Below, one piece after another: positions 21,512 through 31,700 of a stretch of 64,000 nt of DNA. Made by a program: the position numbers and the translations under genes. Within the stretch, counting starts at the first letter, position 1. Each line of letters opens with the position of its first letter. This DNA is from Pyropia haitanensis. Its lineage: Eukaryota; Rhodophyta; Bangiophyceae; Bangiales; Bangiaceae. The stretch is from assembly GCA_008729055.1 (NCBI GenBank), contig SDUX01000005.1, forward strand, positions 546,801 to 610,800, given 5' to 3'. The notes beneath the pieces were generated by a model that searched no databases, had not been told where the DNA came from, and was given only the letters and a program-made list of their open reading frames with translations.

Positions 21512-23690
21512 CCGACCAAACGGGCGACCGGCCGCGCCCCCGCCCACGCAGCGGCGGCGGTCGGGCCCCCCACCTCGCGTGCCGGGTGGGGCGGCGACGA
21601 ACCAGGCACGCAACCGCCGTCGGCGACCGCCCAAGGCGGCCCGGCTGGCGACTCAGCGGCGGTTGGCAGCGGAAGCCGCTCAGACCCCGCACACCGCGCA
21701 CGCGTCGCGAGTCCGCGCGGCGCTGCCGCACTGGGTGGACATCGGCGCTCCCCCGTGGGTGCTGCGCGTCCTCCAGTACGGCTACAACATCCCTTGGCGA
21801 GCCCCACCGCCCCAACACCGGCGGCGCGCCTACCCTCAGCCGCCGAGCGACCTGGCGTTCGGCCACGCGACCGCGGACGCCTGGGTTTCCCAAGGCTTCG
21901 TCCGCGAGTTGAGCCCCGCAGCCGCAGCCCAAGCCAAGGACGTGAGCCCCACCTTCGTAATCCACCACCCCAAGGACCGGCTCGTCGTCGACCTCTCAGC
22001 CAAGAATGCCTACATGGAGGATCGCCCGTTCACGTACGACAACCTGCCCCGTTTTGCCTCCCAGTTGCTGCCCGGCGACCATCTTATCAGCTGGGACATC
22101 TCGGACGCCTTCATGCACATCCCCTTGTCTCCGGCGGACCAGCGCCGTCTCTGTTTCCGCGTCGGCGAACGCTTCTTCTTCCCGCAGGTGCTGCCTTTCG
22201 GCATGAAGCTGTCGCCGTTCGTCTTCACCAAGGTGCTCCGCCCAGTCGTGGGCGCACTCCGCCGCGCCGGGCTCATCGTTCTGGCCTACATGGACGACTT
22301 TGGCGGTCGCCCTCCCGGGTCCGGGCCGGCGCCAAAACACCAAGCAACCGCCATACGGCGGTGGGTTCTGACGCTTTTTTCGCGGCTCGGGCTGTCCGTG
22401 CACCCCACCAAGGGTGCCGTCGAGGGCACGACGGCGCTGCCCCTGTTAGGCTACGTCCTCGACACCAAGCGGCAGCTGATCCTCTTGCCTCCCTCGAGGC
22501 TCGCCAGCCTGACGGCTGCCGCCCGCGTGCTGTCCTCAACCGCTTGCGCCTCCTCACGGCGCGTCTCGCTGAAGGACCTCCAGCGCTTCACCGGCAAGGC
22601 GGTTTCTTGCAGCTTGGCCGTGCCGGCCGGCCGTCTTTTTCTACAGCGCCTGTACGCTGCCCAACGCGGTCACCTGCACGCCCGAACCGTCAAGTTGTCG
22701 CACGGCGCCATGAGGGATTTGACTTGGTGGCGGAACCTCGCTTCCTCCTCCCACGTGGGCCGTGCCCTCTGGCCCTCCCGCCTCGGTCTTCTCACAACCG
22801 ACGCCTCTCCGTACGGCTGGGGCGGCCATTGGAACAACACGGTGCCCGCCTCCGGCTTCTTCGCCGCTGTGCACCGCCCGTCCCACATCAACGTCAAAGA
22901 GATCGAAGCAGTGACCCACTCCCTCCTGGCACTGCACCGTCATTACGACATCCACGACGGGCTCATCGACCTGGCCATCGACAGCCAAGTGGCCATGAGC
23001 TGCATCAACACCTTCGCTTCCCGCTCACCCGCCCTCAACGCCGCGCTGCGGCGGCTGTACGCGTTGTGTCGCTCCCTTGGGCTCACCCTCCGCGCCAGCT
23101 GGTTGGCGTCCCTCGCCAACATCTGGGCGGACCGGCTGAGCCGCGACCGCGACCGAACCGATTGGCGCTTGTCTCCCTCCGTCTTCGCCCGCCTCGAGGG
23201 CCTGTACGGCCCACACGAGGTGGACCTGTTTGCCACCAGCCTGGACACACACTGTCCCCGCTTTTATTCCTACCCCGCCTCCCCGGGCTGCGACGGCATC
23301 GACGCATTCCGCCAGGACTGGTCAGAGGGGAACCTGTACGCCAACCCCCCCTTCGCCAAGATTCCGCTCGTCCTCAACAAGATCGCGGCAGACGCCGCGA
23401 CCGTTACCCTGATCCTGCCCGTCTGGCAAGACCAGGAGTGGTGGCCAACCGCGGCCTCCCGTGCCAACGAGCTGTTCCTCTTGCCGCGGTCCGCGGGGCT
23501 GTTCGAACCTGGCCGCAACCAGCACGTCGTTCCCCGCCCGCATTGGCGGGCGGCCGTCTTCCGCTTCCGGAGCGGCGGCAAATCGCTGCCGACGAGTGGC
23601 GCGCCGATCAGCGCGCCGTCCTCGTCGACGCCGCTGGCCAAGATGGCCTTGCGGCCGCTGCCCTCGCCAACCTGCGCAACCTCTCTCTAA
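21255..23690 (+). CDS. DIRS-like ORF2: reverse transcriptase-RNase H-methyltransferase-like
   Basis: ATG at 21,255 opens 811 codons. Residues 1-150 are Ala/Arg/Pro-rich. The reverse transcriptase follows, with VIHHPKDRLVVDLSAKNAY, then SWDISDAFMHIPL and the catalytic YMDD near residue 345. RNase H starts around residue 515 (TTDASPYGWGGHW), with a conserved glutamate in NVKEIEAVTH and a final aspartate in WADRLSRDRD. A third domain (about 655-790) has GPHEVDLFAT, then ANPPFAKIPLVL and LPVWQDQEWW. This is the N6-adenine-methyltransferase-like domain carried by DIRS and related elements, with NPPF as its catalytic signature. Role: copies element RNA into DNA for recombinase-mediated insertion. 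The copy looks intact. Confidence 0.93.
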   Translation: MPQRPRPTPGSPPVTRAAAAMAAAEAAAAALTARVAAEAATPATRGPVAVAAAAAAVAAATKEPAAAAAEPPAVQVAPRRPRPPRNRPNGRPAAPPPTQRRRSGPPPRVPGGAATNQARNRRRRPPKAARLATQRRLAAEAAQTPHTAHASRVRAALPHWVDIGAPPWVLRVLQYGYNIPWRAPPPQHRRRAYPQPPSDLAFGHATADAWVSQGFVRELSPAAAAQAKDVSPTFVIHHPKDRLVVDLSAKNAYMEDRPFTYDNLPRFASQLLPGDHLISWDISDAFMHIPLSPADQRRLCFRVGERFFFPQVLPFGMKLSPFVFTKVLRPVVGALRRAGLIVLAYMDDFGGRPPGSGPAPKHQATAIRRWVLTLFSRLGLSVHPTKGAVEGTTALPLLGYVLDTKRQLILLPPSRLASLTAAARVLSSTACASSRRVSLKDLQRFTGKAVSCSLAVPAGRLFLQRLYAAQRGHLHARTVKLSHGAMRDLTWWRNLASSSHVGRALWPSRLGLLTTDASPYGWGGHWNNTVPASGFFAAVHRPSHINVKEIEAVTHSLLALHRHYDIHDGLIDLAIDSQVAMSCINTFASRSPALNAALRRLYALCRSLGLTLRASWLASLANIWADRLSRDRDRTDWRLSPSVFARLEGLYGPHEVDLFATSLDTHCPRFYSYPASPGCDGIDAFRQDWSEGNLYANPPFAKIPLVLNKIAADAATVTLILPVWQDQEWWPTAASRANELFLLPRSAGLFEPGRNQHVVPRPHWRAAVFRFRSGGKSLPTSGAPISAPSSSTPLAKMALRPLPSPTCATSL

Positions 23691-24625
23691 GAGACGCGAC
23701 CGCAGCCAACTACGGCGCCGGTTGGGCGCGTTTCTGCGCCTTCTGCGCCCGTGGCCGTTACCGCGCCTTGCCCGCGTCGGCCTCCACGGTCGGCCGCTAC
23801 GTGGCGTATCTATGGCTCCAAGGCACGGTGCAGCCGACCAGCGCCCGCACATACCTGTCGCCCATTCGCAAACGGCACCTCGCCGCCGGCTTCCCCAACC
23901 CGTGCGCGTCTGACCTCGTTGCCGAGGCGTTGGATGGCTTCACCAACGCGTGGCTCGACAAGCACGGTACCAAGCCCAAGCGCGTCGCCTTGCCCGCTGC
24001 CGTCGCCTGGCGTCTCGCCCAGCTGGCTTACGCCTCCGGTGACCGCCTTGTCCGCCTTCGTCTCACTGCTGTCGTGTCGCACTTCTTTATGTGCCGACGG
24101 GCCCAAGACGTGCTCAACCTCCGGGCTGCCGATGTCAGCCTCTCTCCTGACGGCGGACTTTCGTTCCAGATTACCCGGTCCAAGACGGACGCCAAGCGTC
24201 CCGGTGGGGAGCGCATTGCGCACTATTATCCCCCATCCTCCTTTTCGTCGGTGCCCGACCTGCCGGTCCTCCTGCTGCGCCGTGCCCTTGCAGACCACGC
24301 TGTCCACCGTCGTCCCTGTGACCGGTTGTTCCCTGCCCCCGCCCGCGACGCCGGCGCCGTCATGTCCGGCTGGCTGCGCGCCGGCTTGCAGATGCTCGGC
24401 GTCGTGGCGCCCGTCGGCTCTGTCTACGCCAGCCACTCCTGTCGGAGCGGCGGCTGCACTGCTCTCCGCACTGTCGGCAAAGAGCTTGACGCTGTGGCCC
24501 AGTGGGCCGGTATGACCATTGAGACATTGAACAAGAGCTACAATGACGCCCTGGCGGTTCCTTCCCTCGAGGCCCACTTCTTTTTTGGCCGTCTTCTTCC
24601 GCGCGCACTTCCTTTGCCCGCTTGA
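23591..24625 (+). CDS. DIRS-like ORF3: tyrosine recombinase
   Basis: The frame lies -1 relative to ORF2 and overlaps its end; the given start is the approximate domain edge. An N-terminal SAM-like core-binding region begins LSLRDATAANYGAGWARF. The catalytic domain has the first arginine in CRRAQDVLNLRAADV, a lysine in ITRSKTDAKR, HSCR as the H-x-x-R box and the nucleophile in KSYNDAL. All expected tyrosine-recombinase residues are present. No ATG occurs near the domain start, so translation probably needs frameshifting or a spliced RNA. I saw no canonical slippery heptamer in the overlap. The enzyme would integrate a circular DNA intermediate. Confidence 0.92.
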   Translation, partial: DEWRADQRAVLVDAAGQDGLAAAALANLRNLSLRDATAANYGAGWARFCAFCARGRYRALPASASTVGRYVAYLWLQGTVQPTSARTYLSPIRKRHLAAGFPNPCASDLVAEALDGFTNAWLDKHGTKPKRVALPAAVAWRLAQLAYASGDRLVRLRLTAVVSHFFMCRRAQDVLNLRAADVSLSPDGGLSFQITRSKTDAKRPGGERIAHYYPPSSFSSVPDLPVLLLRRALADHAVHRRPCDRLFPAPARDAGAVMSGWLRAGLQMLGVVAPVGSVYASHSCRSGGCTALRTVGKELDAVAQWAGMTIETLNKSYNDALAVPSLEAHFFFGRLLPRALPLPA

Positions 24626-24641
24626 CGGCCTACTCCCTCTG

Positions 24642-24678
24642 ATGGCTATGCGGCGTCCCTCCTGCTCTACCTCTGTTA
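24642..24678 (+). repeat. split direct repeat B1
   Basis: This 37-bp copy begins ATGGCTATGCGGCGTCC and ends CTACCTCTGTTA. It abuts A2, sharing one base, and is repeated at 25,164-25,200. B1-A2 recreates the junction that a circular intermediate (B2 joined to A1) would have. Confidence 0.9.
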
Positions 24679-25011
24679 TGCATTGTTACTTGCCTTTGTC
24701 TCCGCGTAACTCCAATTCGAGCATCCAGGTCGGCGGCGGGCGGCCGAGAGTGCAAATTGCACCCACGGGCGGACGGTAGCAGCGACTGACACCCTTGCTG
24801 CGGCAAGGGCCGAGGCGGGCAGCCGAGGGCGTGCAGCACGCCCGAGAGCGGACGCGGGCTGCGGCGCACCACGCTTGGTGCACTCGCCTGGAGCGGGCAC
24901 GCGGTCGGTCTGTGGCGCCCTGGCTGGACGCCCGCCGCCGGTATATAACTCCGCCGCTTCTCGCCGCTCTCCCCCTCTCGCCGGCCCGGCACGTCCGTCG
25001 TCTTCGCGCCT
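24678..25011 (+). repeat. split direct repeat A2
   Basis: Second 334-bp copy of the A repeat, apparently identical to 10,884-11,217, including the TATATAA box at 24,942. Confidence 0.92.
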
Positions 25012-25148
25012 CCCGCCCACCTCCCTGCGCGACTATGCTCCGCACATCTGTCGTCTTCAGGTGGGCTGTTGGAGCGTCCGTGTTTTCTCCACGGACACGC
25101 GTTTGTATCCTTTGTTGTTTCTTTTCTTTTGTTTGCCGCAACCCAAAG

Positions 25149-25154
25149 AATAAA
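25149..25154 (+). terminator. poly(A) signal of DIRS-like element
   Basis: AATAAA lies between A2 and B2, 46 bp before the right end of the element, a fitting place for 3' end formation of element transcripts. Confidence 0.65.
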
Positions 25155-25163
25155 ACACTGTCA

Positions 25164-25200
25164 ATGGCTATGCGGCGTCCCTCCTGCTCTACCTCTGTTA
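25164..25200 (+). repeat. split direct repeat B2 (right end of DIRS-like element)
   Basis: The 37-bp match to B1 ends at GTTA; beyond it the sequences diverge (GCGAAC here, TGCATT after B1). This fixes the right end of the element. Confidence 0.9.
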
Positions 25201-28200
25201 GCGAACAAGAAGTCGAGGAGCATCGAGAAAAGGACCCGTACCTACGAGTTGGGAGGGGGCGCGACCCGAGGTGGCACCGACCACGCCGGGATAGCCAGCG
25301 CGTACAAGACAGCGACCGCCACCCGAGTAAGCGCCGGCAGGGGCGCCAACGGCGGCGGCGGCACCATCGGCGACCGCGTCAGCAACAGAAACACATCACG
25401 CCGTTGGCCACCGGCTACAATGCCAATGGCCGCCGCCAAGACAGGCGGTGGCGCCGTCGGTGCGGTCGAGCGCCGCGACGGGCGAGCAAGCGGCGTCGTG
25501 GACGCCAGCGGAGAGGGCGGCGACAGCGGCGTCGCTGACGATGCGCCACCCCCTGCCTCCGGCGCGACGGGCGGCCGCCGGCCTGGCAGCGACGAGCCGC
25601 CGGTGTCGCTGGCGACGCGACAGCGTCCCAGAACGTCGTCGCCTCGCGACGCGGCGGCGGCGCGCGTCTACGCGCGCGCCTTTGACCTCGGCGGCCGCCG
25701 CCGCGCATCGATTGCTGGCGCGCAGGCTGTGACTGTGTCGGCCGCTGCCGCGGCGGCGGCGGCTGAGGAGAGCGCGGCCGCCGCGGCGGCGACGGCGACC
25801 ACCGCCGTTGCGGCGGTCGCGGCGGAGGCGGCGGGCGTGCACGCGGAGGTCGCGGCGGAGTGGGGGGGGGGAAACGTGCTGGCGGCTGTTGGACGGGTCC
25901 CGCCTGGCCACCCGAGGAGGGGGGGGGGGCTGTCGCAGAAGACGCCGTCGCCTGCCACCGAGGTGGGGGTGCTGCCGGTGGGGCTCGTCGCGTCGGGCAG
26001 CGCCAGCTCGCTGGCGCTGTCTGTCGCCGCGCCACAACCGCCGCCGCCACTGTCGGCCAGCCCGCCCGCCGCGGGCGGGGCGGCCGCTGAGAGCGGCGCG
26101 CCGCGGTCGCTGGCAGCGGCGCTGTTACCGCCCCCAGCGTTCCCTCCCGCCGCCCCCACCGTCCCCTCCCGCCGCCCGCTTGCCGCAGCCCGCGACGCGG
26201 GTTGACTCGCTCGCGTCGTCGGCAGCGGGCGCCGCGTCTTCCCCGCGGGGTTCAACGGGCGCGTTCGGCACCGAGGACCTGCGCTGTGCGATGCCGGTCG
26301 GTCTCGGCGCGGTCAGCGGGCATCTGTGTGGAGGAGGAGCCGGCGTCACTGCCGGCGCTGCCGGCGTCGTCGTCGTGGGGGGGGGGGGCGACACGCCGCC
26401 GGCGGAAACGGTACGTGGCGGAGGTGGCGCATGGGACGGGGGGGCGTGGGAGCTCAGGGATCCAGGAGAAGGGAGGGGTAGCCGGGGCGGCAACGCGCGC
26501 AGGTGGCCACGCACAACACCGCCGCGGCAGATAGGGACACGAAGGAGGCGCGGGCGGCTGTGATGTCCGCGCCCACGGCTGACCATGCCGCTACTAGTGC
26601 GACCGGCTCTTCCATGTCGGCCTCGCCCGTGCCGGCGGCGCCATTGGCGGAGGCCGGCGAGGTGGCGGTGGCGCCGGTGGTGGCGGCCATGTGGACGCTG
26701 CTGGCGGCCACGGCCGCTCCGTGTGCGCCCACGAACGCCAACGGCGCCACGACGACGGTGCGTCGATTAGTCGCGGCCGTACTGGCAGAGGACGGGGGCC
26801 ACTGGGCCGCGCTGCCGCCGTCTGCGCCCTCGGTCGACGACATGGCAAGGGGCACAGCAGCCCCACACGCACGGGCGGCCGCGGACGACGGCGCTGCGGC
26901 GACCGCTTAACGCGCGGGCACTCCTGGGCCGGTGACGGCGGGTACTGCGGCCGACGCGCGAGCGCCGCCCGTGGTGGCAGTTGCGGCGCCCGACGGGGAC
27001 GCGGTGGCACCCGTAGCGGAGTTCGTGCCACCTCGGGCGGCGCAGCCCGCACCCATGGCGGCGGCGGCGGTGGTGACGGTGCCGTCCCCACCCCCTATCG
27101 CCGAATGGAGGGCGCCCGCCGCACCCGCGGTGGCAGGTGTCGCTGTGAGAGCAACCCGCAGCAGCGCGGAAGTTGCGGTAGTGGCTTTCGCGATTGCCGC
27201 TGGTGACTTTTTCTGCGCAGCTGATGCCAGGTGCGGCGGCGTCCGTAGTCGCGACAATCGCGTCTGCGGCCGCGGCGGTTGTCCTCGTGTCCGGCTGCCG
27301 GTGGCACTGAAGCGATCGATGGGGGAGCTCAGAGCGGCGGCGGCTAGCTTGGGTGATGTCGAGTTGGCGCGGCCATGGGGTGACGGCTGTGGCGGGCTGA
27401 GAGCTCGCCGCCGCTGCCTTGGCAGCCGCTTATCCTCCAGCTATCGCCTCCCGCTCGCATCTTGGCGCTGAGGCGCGCGTTACTTTCCACCAGCGGCCAT
27501 CCTTCTTCGCACCCCGCGACCGTCCGCCCCTGGCCGTGGCACGCTGAACTTGGGGGATAGTGACGGCCGAGAACGGCAAGACGCGGACCGCCGCCCACGC
27601 CGCCACGTTGCAACAACCGCCACCGCGTCCGTCTTGGCTGCTGCCGTTGCTGCCGCCTCCGCTGCTGCTGTTCCCGTCGCGGCCACTCCGTTGTCGTGTT
27701 CCCTCGCACCCTTATGGCCGCCCTTGCCGCATGGGAAGCCAGCAGAACAGGGCTTGGGCACGCCACAGTAAAGCACACCATCTTTACCGTTGCTGGTCTC
27801 GTTCTGTCTTGAGACTGTCGACGTCGGCGGGAGTGCTCGCGAGGTGATGGCGGCGGCGCGTCACGGCACCGCCCGATGGACCTTCCTGGCGGTGGGCGCG
27901 GCAGGGACGCGCATTGGCCGCCACCGCCATCCCACAGCGTGCTGCCGGGCTCGGCAGCGTCCTACGGCAGCGCGTCTGCGCGCTGCCAGACCAACGAGCA
28001 GGCTCGATTGCGACTTTGTTGGACCACAAGCGGCATCCCCCCCCTCGGTCGCCGCCGCCTGGCGCCGGACGTACAGCCAGGGTAATAGCCACCGTTACTG
28101 TTCGGCCTACTGCTAGGGTTCGAGCTAGGGATGGCGGCCGTCGCTCTCCTCCGTGCGAGCTGGTCAAATGCCACGGAATGCGAGGTGCGGACTCTTGGAA

Positions 28201-28275
28201 GAGCCACCCGTCGCGGTCGACGCGGACGACGGGCATGGCCAGGCTCGAGAAAGCGGATAGGCGCTGACGCGGCAT
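25201..28275. other. unassigned GC-rich region, no recognised gene
   Basis: Long Ala/Arg/Gly/Pro frames are open on both strands (for example plus 25,800-26,560 and minus 25,400-26,250), and none shows a domain. Two plus-strand frames in one phase (26,503-26,910 and 26,932-27,471) are rich in Ala/Val/Pro with a Trp/Asp-containing stretch (EDGGHWAALPPSAPSVDDMA) and could be a spliced or degenerate gene. A minus frame reading 28,275 to 27,784 has mixed composition (VRVDRDGWLFQESAPRIPW) and would be a small tail-to-head neighbour of VPS13. I cannot support any of them as a gene. Confidence 0.45.
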
Positions 28276-28602
28276 GATATGGAAAGGAGGAAAACTGTAC
28301 ACACGCACGACCAAGCAGCACACACAATAAGCAAAACAACAAACGAAAGCACACATCAAGCCTTCCCAAGGAACAAAAAAAAACAACACCAAAGACCCCA
28401 AAAAAGAGCCGAAACAAAACAAGGGGTACGACACCCCAAAACAGGAGACTGCAGAATACATGGCCAACCCGCAGCAGTGCTGCCTAGGCGCGCGCCACGG
28501 CCAAAAAAAAGCAGCTCGTCATGACGGCTTGGCTGCCCAGCCGCAACCCCTGCGCCCTTCTCCCCGCACCCCCCTGCTGGCGCCGCCCAGGTACACCCCG
28601 TA
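28276..28602 (-). terminator. T-rich 3' flank of VPS13
   Basis: Downstream of the VPS13 stop the minus strand becomes T-rich, with runs such as TTTTTTTTTGTTCCTTGGG and TGTTTTGTTTCGGC. This contrasts sharply with the GC-rich coding region. It is the likely 3' untranslated region and termination zone. I saw no perfect AATAAA on the minus strand. Confidence 0.5.
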
Positions 28603-28724
28603 TCAGCCGACCAGGATGTCCACCGCGCGTACCAGGTCCCCCCCCGCCTGGCGCAGCGCGCGCACCGCGTCGGCGCGGGGAAAGCCCAACTCCATCAGCT
28701 GCGACAACGCATCGGGGTTGACCG

Positions 28725-28755
<31 letters not shown>

Positions 28756-31700
28756 AGGAGTGGTGCCGCCACCCCCGCGGCGCCCGCCGCCGACGCCGTC
28801 CGTCACGTCATCGCCGGTGCCAGCGGGCGACTCAAACAGGCGCGGCTCGTCCGGGCCCGGCTCCGCCGCGTCCCGCCAATCGCTCGCCAGGTCGCGGCTG
28901 CTCGTGCCGCCGCCGCCCGCACCCGCGCGGCTACCACCACCACCCCGCCCGCCGGGCAGCACCCAAAAGACGACCGTGCCGTGCGCGCCGAGGCCGCCGT
29001 CGGTGCGCACGGCCACGCCGCGCGGGGCGTCCACCTCAAACGTGTTGTTCGCGAGCGTCGGGTTGAGCCACGACAGCCGCACGACGCCCACAGAGGCCGC
29101 CTGCCCGGTCGCCGCTGCCGCCGTCGGCAGCATGTCCAGAAGCACGGACCCCCGCACCTCCCGCGTCAACGCCCGCCGACGGCCACCGTCATCCGCGTCG
29201 CCGCCCGAATCGGCCTCCCACACCGCCGCCTCGCCACTGGCAACAGACGTGGGAGGCGGCCGCCGCCACACCCCCGCGTCCAGCCGGCTGGACCGCAGCT
29301 TGAGCGTCCAGCCGTCGATGCCATTGACCGTCACGACGCGCATCGAGCGCTTCGAGCCGGCATCCCGGGCGGCACCGGCCGTCACCAACCGCCGGACAGC
29401 CGTCTCCACCTCTTCTTGCGGTACTGGCCGCGCATCAAAGAGCGAAGGCGGCGCAACCGCCGGGGCGGCTGTCGTCACCGGAGTCCGAGCAGCGGGACTG
29501 GGCAGCTTGGAGCGGCTGTTGCTGCGACCAGGCAAGGGAAAGCCAGCGAGAAACCCGCCCCGTTCCTTGCCCGCGTTCACAGGGAAGGCTGGGGACCTGG
29601 ACATGTCCCCCATCTCCAAGTTGCGGCCGGCGCCAGAAGCGGAGACCAGAACACCCGCCCCCGACGTTCTACTCGACGACGAGGCGGCGCCAGAGCATTG
29701 CGCTTGACGAGACAGGTTGGAGCAGCGCACACGCTCAGCAGAGTTGAGCACGTGCTGTGACAGCAACTCGTGGAGCTCGTCCCGTGCCTCCCGGGACCCA
29801 CACTCAACGCGCTGCCACAACAGGGACGAGCGAGCGACGTCGCCACGCCCCCCCACACTCAGCAGCAGGTCCGCCTCGTACTCGGGCCGCACCTGCGCGT
29901 CGGCAATGTCTGCGGGCGCGTATTCGGCCACCAGAACGCCATCCAACGTCGCAATGAGCAGCCGGGATGAGGAAAGCAGCCCCACCCGCATCTTTTCAGG
30001 CCGCTCCCGCCCCTTGTCAGCGCGGCTACGGCGTCGCTCCAGTGACGGCCCCGTCGCGGAGGAAGTCATGTCGGAAGACATTGACGGCGAAGCGCCGCGG
30101 CCCGTACTGGCGCCACGGCGGGAGCCGGGCATGAAGCGTGTCGCATGACGCACCGTGTTCCACACCGCCTCCACTCCCGCATGGCTATTGCGGCTGGGGC
30201 GGTTGCTCAGCTCCACCCAGTCCACCAGGTCCTCCTGCACAAACGCACGGCCCTCTGTGCGGGCCACAGCAGCCAGGATAGCAGCTCCTACAGCAGGCCG
30301 CAGGCCGTATGATACGAGCCGCTTGTTCGAACCCGAGAACATCCGGGGGGGGCGCAGTACCGCCGCCGCGACAGGCACGCCCGTTTTGCGCGCATCTGCA
30401 TCCGCAACCATAGAGCGCACCCCCGCGGCCGGCTCAGCAATCAGGTCCAGGGCCCCCGCTACAGGCTTCAGCACCGAGCCAAGCAGCCCCTTGCCAAGGC
30501 CGCGGGCAAACCCGAACGCCCCGTCCTCCCGAGCGCCCGCCACGGGGTCACGGATCAGACCCGCCACACCCGACGACAGGCCGTGTCCAAACGAGAGGGC
30601 GCCCGTGACAAGGCCAGACCCAGGCGTCGCGCGGCGACCGCGAATCGACGCCCGCTCGGCCAGGTACTCACTGTCACCCACGGCAGATTCCAGGCCCGCC
30701 GATAGAGAGCCGGGAATGCTGCCGAGGGAGCCCACCAGCCCGCCTACGGTATGGGTCAGGAGCGACGACGAGCCACGACCCAGGGACGCAACGAAATCCG
30801 CAGAGGAGTTGGCCTTGCCGGCCTCGACAAAAAAGTCCTTGGTGCCCGTAGCAACCGAGTCAAACAGCGCGCTCGGGTTGCCGACGAGCGAGTTGGACGT
30901 CAAAAACTTCAGCTTCTGCGCACGCAGCTGGCGCAGATAGAACTCCGCGCCCAGAGAGCTCAGATGCTGCGCCGTGTCAAACGCGTGACGCAGCTCCAAA
31001 GCGCTGAACCGCAGCTCCGCATTGTCCACGTTGCCCACAATGGCCACCAGAGTGCGCAGAGAGGCCGTGTAGCCAGCAGCACGGACGCGACTGGCACCCC
31101 GTGAAGTAGCAAAACTCAACGTCAGCTTCGGGGGGTAGAAAAGCAACCGCTCCACGTATATCCGCCGCAGGGCGTTGACGGCCGCGTCCGCAACCGCTTC
31201 GTTGTGGTCGCTCGATGGAGAGCCGGGGCTGGCAAGCAGGCCCGGCACACGGCTGGCGTCTGACTCCGTCCGAAGCGGGTCCTTCACGTGTTTGGCGTGC
31301 ACTGCACTGCCGCCGGCGGGCAGCCAAAAGGCAACCTCGTCCCCGTCGTGACCCCCCAGCACCTCGTCGTCGTCGTTGCGGCCCGACGCCAGCTGGGTCA
31401 GCGTCTCCCACAACGGCCGAGCCCGCAACAAAAACTCCTCGCCCATGGACAGCTTGACGGGTTGGATGGCACAAAAGATGCCCTTGAACATGTCAATGGA
31501 GCCCGACGGCTTGATGGACCGGTCGACGGTAATCTCCAAGAACGGCTTCTTCTCAAACACTGGCGCCTGCGCCTTCACACCCGGTTGACCACCGTCCGCC
31601 CGCGTCTCGGCTAGGGTAGGGGGAGACCACAAAAGCACCGGGTACACCGCGTGCGGCAATTGGTTGTCCACTTGCAAGTCGCCCACCTCGAACTTGGCAA

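Larger units (their letters stand above)
10884..25200 (+). mobile_element. PAT-like DIRS retrotransposon, split by a nested chromovirus
   Basis: The element shows the split-direct-repeat layout A1 - ORFs - B1 - A2 - B2. A is 334 bp (10,884-11,217 and 24,678-25,011) and B is 37 bp (24,642-24,678 and 25,164-25,200). It encodes a Gag-like ORF1, an RT/RNase H/methyltransferase ORF2 and a tyrosine recombinase ORF3, and has no DDE integrase. This combination defines the DIRS order; the split repeats point to PAT-like elements known from algae and nematodes. Removing the nested 8,754-bp chromovirus and its 5-bp duplication leaves about 5.56 kb, a normal size. No target duplication is visible at the outer ends, as expected for recombinase-mediated insertion. 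The A copies look identical, so the insertion is recent. Confidence 0.9.

Noticed and set aside
21755..23590. Extension of the recombinase frame upstream to 21,755
   Set aside because: This stretch is out of phase with the well-supported RT/RNase H ORF and has no domain; only the part from about 23,591 is real.
27784..28467. 227-codon minus frame starting in a T-rich segment
   Set aside because: Its Phe/Val/Cys-rich start comes from the T-rich 3' flank of VPS13. Only the later part might be coding, and without support.
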